Shown here piece by piece: positions 56,201 through 64,000 of a DNA stretch of 64,000 bases (position 1 is its first letter; every line of letters starts with the position of its first letter). The position numbers and the translations under genes are program-made. Origin of the DNA: Rutstroemia sp. NJR-2017a BVV2 (taxonomy: Eukaryota > Ascomycota > Leotiomycetes > Helotiales > Rutstroemiaceae); the NCBI GenBank assembly GCA_002946415.1, contig NJPS01000034.1, positions 806,001-870,000 on the forward strand, given 5' to 3'. Under the pieces are notes generated by a model. The model ran no database searches. It saw nothing but the letters and a program-made list of their open reading frames with translations, and was not told where the DNA came from.

Positions 56201-58652
56201 TCACCGGACGGTGATTCAGTCATGAAATTACTAAGTAAGTTCTTGAGCGTCCTTTCCTTCAGGTTGCGGTAAGTGGTTCCGTCGCGTTTTACTGACACGG
56301 CAACCAGAAGCTCTTCGATCTTAAGATCTCTGTAGGAGCAGAGCAGCCATTGAAGGGCGTTATTGACGATTACATGACGATTAGGATCATTCCGTCCAAT
56401 AGCAGCCGCATATATTTGATCGTATGTTTTGTCTAGCTGTTCAATTGGATCGAGCTTGAACGTTTTGAGATTGTTGATCTTCTCATCGATAGTTTCCTCT
56501 AGAACAATCTTAGCATCATCAATCTGACTGAGAAATATTTCAATCTCTAGGACAACCCATTGAAACCTATGCTTTATTAGCATGGACGGTAAGGTTATAT
56601 ATTGCTGATTACACTTACATCCCATTCGAATATCTAAGAAGAGTGTTATGGAGCTCCCGAGCTTGTGCATCCGTCATAACCGAATCTCGATCAGGCTTTC
56701 GGCGAAGTGGAATTTCTGTAGCTAGATAAGATCGGATATCTCCTTGGTTATTTGCCGCTATATCTACTTCTGCCATATCCGGGAAATACATTTCAACATC
56801 AGGGCCATCTCTGCTGGATATGAAGATGCGTATATTACGAGCCTGTGCTTTCGAACCTCTGATTTCTTTGAGAGCAGAAAGGAGCTTGTTAGGTCGAGCA
56901 CACTCATCAATTGCATCAATGACCAAGATGACAGATTTTGACGGATTTTCATCGACTGAACCAGAGAGGAGCGATAGGCAGGATTGCAATTGTAGCTGGC
57001 ATCCTCCCTCCCGCTGCGTTTCGCTGTTACGGTAGTTTTCGGAGAAGGCCTCGAACGCGGGATGCCCACTGACAGACAAAGCCTTCACCAAGGTTCGAAC
57101 TATCATTGTGGTGTCATTTCTTTGCGTTGTTTTCTCTTTCCGAGAGCAGTAAAAGTATGCGAGATATCCATTGGGATGATCCAACAGATCCTGGATAATG
57201 ATCGATGTTAACGAGCTCTTACCTGTCCCAGCTGTGCCCCGGAGACAAAAAACTCCCGATCTCGAATGCTGCCACTTTTGAAATTCTGGATGCTTGAATA
57301 TCCATCGCCCAGAAGATTGGTATTCCTTGCCAAGGTTTTCTCGTACGTTGTCGTGATCTGCACCATATGGTACGGTGGACATCCAACTGAGGATATCCCG
57401 CTTCTCCATTCTTGAGCTACTGGCGGATTTGATGATTTGGTCGAGGGCTGACCGCTGCTTCTCCAGATTATGCTGCAGCTGTCCAAACCCGAAAAGCTGG
57501 ATTGCTCTTCTACAATCATCATCTTGGATAACGATCTTCGCTGAGTTATCAGACCATGAAGTTGATCCTGTCGCGTTCTTCCAAATCCGTTTCAACGTCT
57601 TTTGGCCAAAGTACTGTGCCGCAGTACAATTGTACTTCAGCAACTCAATATATAAAGGAAGCAACACCTCCGAATAGGAATCTCGTGTTGTCGGGTTTTC
57701 AAGCAACTCCTTTTCGGCAGCAGTGTAACACCAGATAATCTTCGTAACTCGTTCTAGTCCTTCGAGCGCTTCGTGATGCTTTTCAGCGTCACTCATCATA
57801 AGCTGTGGAGGCCGTTAGCATTTGTACTTTTTGCGAGTTCGAGATACAAAGTCGTACAGGCACAAGGGCTGCGACAGCTGACCATGGAATCGACACATAA
57901 ACTGGTGCGAAGTTCATTCCCATGGAAATTAGCCCACTACCTTTGTTAAGCATTGAGAATATATTTCCTACCACCTCTCTCGCCTTAAGGGTGGTGCCAA
58001 ACCATGGAAACGACCATTGCTTCGATTCCATCCTTTCCTTTTGGAAGTGTACAACACGGTCAATTTGGTCTTTCAGATCTGTTCCGGCGGATAATGACGC
58101 GTCTGCCTCGATAACAGCTTCCAGGTCTTCAATTAGGCGACTGTCTGTCTTCCGTAGCTCATTATATGCGGTTTCCCAGAGGCTGGTAGTTTTGTGCTGA
58201 GGCGAATTCGGTGGTTTGAGCTGCTCTGCCATTTTAGTTCCAGTCACTGACTGCACGGAAGTAGAGAAACCAGTATCAATTTTCGATAGCCCGTCAGTTA
58301 TACCTGTGGCCAAGGGGTCTGCGGGGGGCTTGAGGTTGGTCTCATTTTCAGGGACTGTATCAGCCCCAGAAATGGATGGATTGTTCACCTTCACTCCTTC
58401 TCCATCATTAGCATTCTTTGCCACCAGATTTGGTAGAACGTTGGAAGCACCCCCGCCAACCTGAATAACCTCAGCCGCTGGAGAGACTGAGATTTTGGTA
58501 GCCTCAGAAGCACCCACTACATGCTGCTTTGGGACACTGCTTTTTGTCACAGGAGGTTAACTAGCTTGGCTTCCTGATGCTTTCGGTATAACTCGCGGAG
58601 TCGAAGTTACTTCGTCGTCCGCTTTTGATGGCTTCAAGCAATTGCATCTCAT
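53235..58652 (-). CDS. NLR-like protein with NACHT_N, NACHT, ankyrin repeats and a C-terminal HET domain
   Basis: Exons (minus) 57858-58652, 56619-57802, 54828-56566 and 53235-54775 join in one frame of about 1752 codons, but with a TAA at 58557-58559 (see its own entry). Seen: a fungal NACHT N-terminal domain (LWETAYNELRKTDSRLIEDL to VSIPWSAVAALVP); Walker A GTAGTGKSS (about 454-462) and Walker B ILVIDAIDE (about 557-565); SNGMFQWVVLE; six to seven ankyrin repeats (about 897-1100); then a HET module starting GLCSECANFSFW, with LSYNWG (about 1323), YLYIDALCFIQDD and RAWRIQEIVF. NACHT-HET proteins act in allorecognition and programmed cell death. HET normally sits N-terminal in these, so the order here is inverted. 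One gene rather than two is supported by the intron at 54776-54827, which lies inside the HET module. Confidence 0.85.
58557..58559 (-). other. In-frame TAA near the 5' end of the NLR gene
   Basis: From ATG 58652 the frame reads 31 codons, a TAA, then continues without break into the NACHT_N region. CAA to TAA would be a CpA-to-TpA change, the RIP preference. Alternatively an 87-nt intron (GT at 58610, AG at 58524, with TTAAC inside) would remove the stop and keep frame. A start at the downstream ATG 58232 would also bypass it. Confidence 0.75.
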
Positions 58653-59792
58653 TTTCCGGACGGGTGCTTCAACAGCCTGTTTCACGTTTTTTCCTCGTTC
58701 CAATAACAGCGTGATGAGGGATGCGCTTCTTGGAGAGCCGTCAAAGGACAGACGCTTTTGCTCAGCTAGGCCAACTGGGCGACAATTGTGAGGGCACTAG
58801 GGATTGATACTGGAGTCTAGGAGGAAGCCTCATGCTCCGGGCGGATAGTTCAATGCTGAAAGGATATCAACATAGGTCGTAGTAGTGAACACCACTACTA
58901 GGGTTCCTAGAAAGCGATAAGAGAGTAAGGTGCGAAAACTGGAAAGAATTATTGTGCTACAGCGAACTTCAACCCCAGACATGTGCAATATATAATATAC
59001 GAGTAAATGTTGCTGTAATAATTCTACTTTCTTGGTGTCGCGTCACATCAGCTCGCTTACCCAGCATACTTGTGTTACCAACCTATATATATCAGTCATC
59101 TTGAGCCCCTTCATCCTAACTCTTTAGCTTAACAGAACCAACCGCTGCATTAAATCAAGCTTAATCTCTGAAGCAGCGCTTGCTACTATACCTTCTATCC
59201 CACCACACATGCTCACTCGCTACGACGCCGCCGCACCATCGCTGCCGCTACCCCACCTACATACCTACGTCGCTGTCGAAGCTGTCGAAGCTCCCGCCAA
59301 GCCATCCTGCCCCGGCGACTCACCAGACGCCCTTACCTTGCGCACACCAACAACATGGACCATGCTATGACGATAATACCGCAGATTCCAGTTAACGACT
59401 CTCTTATCGAGCAAGCGCAGAGATCCTAGTCCCTACTCAATTGTAAATATATACATACATACATCCATAGATCGACTATAGCAACCGGCAGCTCGTCTAG
59501 CTCTTTCTAGCCGGCCAAGCTGCTAGGATATGGCACAGAGGGATGAAAACGAAAGTCTTCTGTGCTCCTGGGACCTATTTTCAACTGATTCGCTCCAGAT
59601 AAAGAAGACATATGGTAACAGCCCTAAATGGTATCATCTATCATCTATCATAGCAAAGCAATCATATAATGTACATATACATGAACCATAAACTATATTC
59701 CGATCAAAAGCCCCATTTTAAATCCCGGCCCATTCCAATCCCATACCCAAACTCCAATGCAAAATCTGCACTTAATTCGCCCCGTTTTATGT
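58653..59792. other. Intergenic upstream of the NLR gene
   Basis: It contains an 8-bp-arm dyad TAGTAGTG...CACTACTA (58880-58900). A plus-strand open frame (59180-59395) is low-complexity and not supported. Confidence 0.45.
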
Positions 59793-61244
59793 CTAAAACG
59801 CCATAGCAAAAACCAAAGCAACCCACAACCCCAAAACTTCCTTGCCCAGCCCCAACCGCGGCAACCTCGTCTTATCCGCGCCCGATCCTTTCGTCTGGCC
59901 ACTTTTTGTTGGCGTCGACGCACTGGGCCCTGCCGTCACTGTCGCAGTCGCATTTGTATTCGTTCCTTGCGCTCTATAAACCGGTGCTCTCTCATCACTG
60001 ACCCCGTTTCCGCCGTCGAAGAACTCTCCGCTACCGTCATACGGTGTATCTGTTGCGGCATTCTTCTTCCATAGATCTTGCACGGCTGCTGCGACGCCTT
60101 TTCCGCCGGCGCCTGTAAGTTGGAGGTTGGGTGTGGGTATTTCTTTGTACTTTGCGGGATCCTTGTTGAGGAAGCCGGGGTAGGAAAGGGAGTTGTTTAG
60201 GATGGATTGGTCGAGGTTGATGTTGCCTTTGTAACCAGTTTTCGTGGCGACGAGATCGAATACGTTTGCTCCTACGTCGTAACGTCCTAAGTTCGGTAGT
60301 CCCCAGTTATTCTGCAGGGTACTGAGAATAGAGTAGTGAGAGTATACGGTGGAGTCGGTGGTGCCCTGCTTGTCTTTGGGGACGGATCCACCAAGGAGCA
60401 CGGAGTAAATGCTATTAGGCTTGGAATAGGTTTCAGATTCGTCGTAGGTGAGGAGGATGAGGGTGTTGTTCATGAATGACTCGTTTTGGAGGAGGGGCGT
60501 GAGGAATGATCGTGTCCAGTTCGCAGCGTAAGCCAGTGAAGTGTCGTGGCCGTCGTTGCGCATGTCTGGAGAGATGTGCGCATACTGGGGGAGTTCGTTC
60601 TTTTCGACCGCGGACTGGAAATCGGAGAGGGAGAGCAATCGTTGGAGTCGTGTGCCATTGGTATTTATGCTGTCGTAGCTCACGAAGGGACTGCACGAAG
60701 GTATGATTAGTATTTGGGCCGCGAAAGTAGAAAGCAATAATAACAAAGGGCATAAACGCACTTGTGTTTCCGCACATAATCCCATCCGCTCCCATCCTGT
60801 AATGTACTTCCTTCTCCCATATAGCCCGGTCCCGGCATGCCCTCAAAATATCCATTCCATTCGATGCCCGCGCTATCAAAGATATCCACTATCGTCGAGA
60901 CATTATTCGGTATGCGCACGAATTCATCATGATTTAAGCCGAAGTAGTCGCCACTTATCGATGCGATATAGTTTGGTTGTGAGGGATGTGTGAGGCCGTA
61001 GTAATTGGAGAGGAGAATGCCTTGTTTCGTGAGGTTTTGGATGTCCAAGTTATCTTCGACTTTGGAGTCGTCCTGCAGTGGTGCGCGATCAGTACCCCGA
61101 ACGCGAGACCGAGGGAGACGATGAGGATATACTTACTTGGTTTTCTAACCATATAGTGAAGAATCTATCGAACGCTGCCCCAGGTACATAGGCCGCGCAA
61201 GACCCCGTGAGCGCACCCACTACTAACCATATCGAAGAGCGCAT
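59793..61244 (-). CDS. Secreted acid phosphatase of the phosphoesterase (PF04185) family, GPI-type C-terminus
   Basis: Exons (minus) 61137-61244, 60762-61072 and 59793-60690 give 438 residues. Seen: a signal peptide (MRSSIWLVVGALTGSCAA), the metal-binding first motif FDRFFTIWLENQ, YGLTHPSQPNYIASISGDYFG with the conserved T-H-P-S-x-P-N-Y, KHNPFVSYDSI, YAHISPDMRNDGHDTS (His/Asp metal ligands), ILLTYDESETYS, and a Thr/Ser-rich linker ending in a hydrophobic tail (VLGLWVALVFAMAF) typical of a GPI-anchor signal. The family includes the fungal phosphate-repressible acid phosphatase PhoA and phospholipase C enzymes. It probably works at the cell surface in phosphate scavenging. Introns fall in the usual places for this family as far as can be judged. 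Confidence 0.93.
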
Positions 61245-61798
61245 CGTGGACCTTAGACCGAATTTGTGAAGCTGTAAATAATATTGAAGCTTTGGTTCCT
61301 CAATTAAGGTAGCAAATGCGACAGGATAAATGCGCTCCTTGTTGCGACGATAAGATCAATCACTCAATCAATGAAGGATTCATAGAAAAAGAGAAATGTC
61401 AAAATAAAACATTGTAGAAATCCCAATATGGGACAATAGATATTGGACAGCTAAGACCCTTTTTGCCTTCTAATCGTCAAACGCAGAGTCATGTTGCGAT
61501 GTTTCACCCTATTCTGTAGCTTACCATCAACCTTTTGAGTCCACACTATACAAGGCTGTTTAGTGTGTCACCGCAAAGGCACAGAATTGCGCCTAGACTG
61601 TTGCAGGGGCTACTATATTTTTAGCATCTTACCTCAGTTGTTCTCACTTGCAGTATTGAATCCTTCCCTTCAGATAGCTCCATACTAGAGTACACATGAT
61701 CCATCACTCAGCCTCCGACATGGGCGAATCTCTCTACATCTATAAAAGCCGAGCATTTCCAACACCAACACCAACTCGCAGATACACTTTCGACCCCA
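61245..61798. other. Intergenic
   Basis: The promoter of the acid phosphatase (minus) and of a possible micro-ORF (plus). A TATAAAAG lies at 61741. Confidence 0.45.
61741..61747 (+). promoter_or_regulatory. TATA box candidate without an assigned gene
   Basis: TATAAAAG on the plus strand, 58 bases before the micro-ORF ATG, followed by a CA-rich leader-like stretch. Confidence 0.45.
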
Positions 61799-61882
61799 AT
61801 GTCAGGATTCATTCACATATGTCGGTGTGGCGTTGAAGTGCAATGCCCCTCTGAAAGAGTCATGAAAAAGTACATGGTGTAA
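61799..61882 (+). CDS. Possible micro-ORF, 27 residues
   Basis: ATG at 61799 to TAA at 61880-61882. The peptide has four residues of interest, the cysteines in ICRCG and VQCPSE, and ends basic. It has a TATA box and a CA-rich leader in the right place, but at this size it may be chance, or an upstream ORF of a non-coding RNA. It lies between two minus-strand genes. No family is recognised. Confidence 0.2.
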   Translation: MSGFIHICRCGVEVQCPSERVMKKYMV

Positions 61883-61997
61883 CCTGAATCGGTCAATTAC
61901 TATTTACGCCTTTTCTAACACAGGGGTATAATTTTCCGCTCATCTTTCTTTACTCTACCTCTTCTTACATCGATCATAATCGAATCATCGTTAAATC

Positions 61998-64000
61998 TCA
62001 TACAATTCCCCAATTCCTTCTCACACTATCCCATTCCCCCGGCTCCACAATCTGGACCTCCCTTCCCCGTCCGGCCCCTTTCTCTTCTAGGTCGCCCCAC
62101 TTCAAGTCAATCCTCGCCTTGACATCCGCGGCCCTCTTTTTCCCGACCCCTATTCCGGATCCCATCCCTTTATTTACATCCCGCTCTGCCAATACCTTCC
62201 CTTTCTTGACAACGGCGTCCTTCCATCCTCTCCATGCCTCATAATCCTCTCTTTGTCTAGCAACGTGATATTGCGGTGTACTCTTCGCCGGCTTCCACTT
62301 CAGCCTATCTTTCGGCATGGTGCTCAAATCATATAATTTGGCTTCCTTTGTGAGATTCAACAATTCGTTAAGAACATCCTCGCCCTCAGCAACAAGTAAT
62401 GCTTTTCTCTGTTCGTCTATCGATTTGCTCTTAATTAATGGCTCATCCAGCCAGTCGAGACCAGAACTGAGCTTCGCGTCCGCAAGCCTCGTTCTTCGGT
62501 TGTCCTCCCGTAGATAACGAACAGCAGCCTGTAGACCTGCGATTTCTGTTTTAAGCGCATCCATTTCTCTTGCTGTAGCAACTGCACGTTCGTGACCAGC
62601 TTTCGAGCCCGATGTAACTTGGCCAATGGCTTTCGATTCCTCAGCCATCTTCTTCCATTTCTCACGCTCCACTTCAATGGTTGATAATTCTTTGTTTTGC
62701 GATTCAATCAATTCAGTGAGTTCGGCTTCGCGTTTCTTGGCGTCTTCAATCTTCCGTTCAAGCTCATTGATGCGTTCGTTCTTCTTGGTGGCGTCGCGCA
62801 TACGGCTCTCGAGAAGCTCAATCTTAACGGAGGCTTCTTCGAGGGTCTGATCACGCATAGCAATCAAACGGAGACGTTCATGATTCTCCTCCTTGAGTCG
62901 TCGCATTTCCTCTTCGGTGTCAATGGTGACCGTCTTGGATGACTTGAGCTCTTTGGCTCTGAGAATCCACGGTGCCTCAGCTCGCTCAAATTCGTGAGTC
63001 AGTTCAAGGTCGGATGTAAGGGTAACTAGATCTGAGAGCGAGTTACTCAATAGGCGAAGCTTGTTGGCATACGTGGAGAACAAGTCGGACTCGTTGGCGG
63101 ATAGAGATGTTGAAGTTGTTTGATAGATCGAATTTTGGACCTCGAGGTAGGTGTATGCCTCGGCTCTGCCTTCCTCGTGCAGAATGTTAAATAAGTCTTG
63201 TCCGACGGTGCGAGTATATGCGGCGAGTTGTTGGGTAGCTGCCTCACATTGCTCGAAGGATTCGATTGTATCAGGCATCAAGGACAATGACCGAGCTCTC
63301 ATATCTTCTAATGAATGAACCGCTTTTCCCACTATCACCTTTGCACTGCGTGTCTGTGAAATGACTGCTTCGGTTTTCTTAGAGAAGTGTTGGAAAGCTT
63401 CATCTTCTTCCTCTTGACTGGGGATGATGTTTTGCACCATTGTTCTGGTAGAGTTGAGTGCTGCTGCCGCGTTTTCGAGGTGGCTTTGCATAATGAGAGT
63501 CTTCATATGAATCTCATCTGCATAGCTAGCCTGGCCACTTGAAATATGCACCTCTGCAAGATGCGACATCAGTGCAATAGTTCGTTGCAGCTCTGTGGCA
63601 CATTGTTTTTCCTTTAGATCATCCTTCCTGAGACCCTCAATCCAGCCGTTGAGTGCTCTTTCTACTGGATCCATTTCGTAGAATGCTCCTTCAAATTTTG
63701 CAAACTCTTCCGTTGAGCAATGACTGATGGCATTGACAAAGCGAGCGCACATAGCTCCAATCCACACAAGTTTATCGAGCACATCACATCCTGCAAATGT
63801 ATCATCCTCATGTCCAGGATGTGGTTGGCCGTTTACTCTTTCCTTGACGAAGCTGTGTAGAAGATTTGCCTTGAAGGCAACACGTCGGAATCTTAACAAT
63901 GCCATTATCGAGTCTTTTTCCGTCTTGAATCCTTCTGGGAGGAACAACTGAACGATCGACAAATGTTCCGATGCCACTTGAGCCTCCATCTGTCGTAATT
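61998..64000 (-). CDS. Dynactin large subunit p150, C-terminal part (5' end outside window)
   Basis: The minus-strand frame is open from the stop at 61998 through the window edge; the visible Met at 63989 is internal (preceded by LRQ). About 667 residues are seen. Seen: the dynactin domain QMEAQVASEHLSIVQLFLPE, LLRFRRVAFKANLLHSFVKERV, a helical middle, then a heptad-rich coiled coil with EEEMRRLKEENHERLRL through INELERKIEDAKKREAEL, and a basic C-terminus ending in a short conserved segment. p150/Glued (ro-3 in Neurospora) links dynein to cargo and microtubules. The N-terminal CAP-Gly and first coiled coil must lie beyond base 64000. No intron is seen in this part. Confidence 0.93.
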   Translation of the reverse strand, partial: LRQMEAQVASEHLSIVQLFLPEGFKTEKDSIMALLRFRRVAFKANLLHSFVKERVNGQPHPGHEDDTFAGCDVLDKLVWIGAMCARFVNAISHCSTEEFAKFEGAFYEMDPVERALNGWIEGLRKDDLKEKQCATELQRTIALMSHLAEVHISSGQASYADEIHMKTLIMQSHLENAAAALNSTRTMVQNIIPSQEEEDEAFQHFSKKTEAVISQTRSAKVIVGKAVHSLEDMRARSLSLMPDTIESFEQCEAATQQLAAYTRTVGQDLFNILHEEGRAEAYTYLEVQNSIYQTTSTSLSANESDLFSTYANKLRLLSNSLSDLVTLTSDLELTHEFERAEAPWILRAKELKSSKTVTIDTEEEMRRLKEENHERLRLIAMRDQTLEEASVKIELLESRMRDATKKNERINELERKIEDAKKREAELTELIESQNKELSTIEVEREKWKKMAEESKAIGQVTSGSKAGHERAVATAREMDALKTEIAGLQAAVRYLREDNRRTRLADAKLSSGLDWLDEPLIKSKSIDEQRKALLVAEGEDVLNELLNLTKEAKLYDLSTMPKDRLKWKPAKSTPQYHVARQREDYEAWRGWKDAVVKKGKVLAERDVNKGMGSGIGVGKKRAADVKARIDLKWGDLEEKGAGRGREVQIVEPGEWDSVRRNWGIV

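Noticed and set aside
1..64000. CRISPR arrays, bacterial operons or phage genes
   Set aside because: The window is eukaryotic: spliced genes, fungal families and no regularly spaced repeats.

Overview
This window is nuclear DNA from a filamentous ascomycete fungus. The evidence is short GT-AG introns of about 50-60 nt in most genes, fungal-only families (2EXR, HET, fungal NACHT N-terminal domain, Zn2Cys6, bZIP-DUF3425) and AT-rich relics that look mutated by RIP. The mix of 2EXR and PD-(D/E)XK-nuclease-like genes fits Leotiomycetes, but that placement is inference. All gene models below were spliced by hand; exon joins were kept only where the reading frame and family motifs both continue.

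Layout. 1-7.4 kb is conserved housekeeping: the 3' end of HMG-CoA lyase, V-ATPase subunit B, a secreted aldose 1-epimerase and the diphthamide enzyme DPH1. 7.7-13 kb is accessory: three 2EXR genes around a PD-(D/E)XK-nuclease-like gene. 14-25 kb resembles a small specialised-metabolism neighbourhood without a backbone enzyme: a Zn2Cys6 regulator, a dead LaeA-like methyltransferase, a secreted FAD oxidase, a bZIP-DUF3425 regulator, an aldo/keto reductase and an alpha/beta hydrolase. 26-28.8 kb holds two more 2EXR genes separated by a 364-bp hAT-type MITE with a perfect 8-bp target duplication.

30-45.6 kb returns to conserved genes: the Rab geranylgeranyltransferase alpha subunit (BET4), a Cdc20/Cdh1-type APC/C activator that is probably Ama1, the Rpd3L subunit Rxt3, and the CLN3 homologue Btn1. 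A 3.7-kb gene-free stretch separates Rxt3 and Btn1. 46-53 kb holds two single-pass membrane proteins, a secreted histidine acid phosphatase and an MFS transporter. 53-58.7 kb is one large NLR-like gene with the order NACHT_N-NACHT-ankyrin-HET, so the HET death-effector domain is C-terminal; an in-frame TAA near the 5' end either kills this allele or lies in a small intron. The window closes with a GPI-anchored-type acid phosphatase, a possible micro-ORF behind a TATA box, and the C-terminal half of dynactin p150.

The NACHT-ANK-HET gene is the best candidate for an undescribed system, followed by the 2EXR/PD-(D/E)XK array and the backbone-less metabolic neighbourhood.
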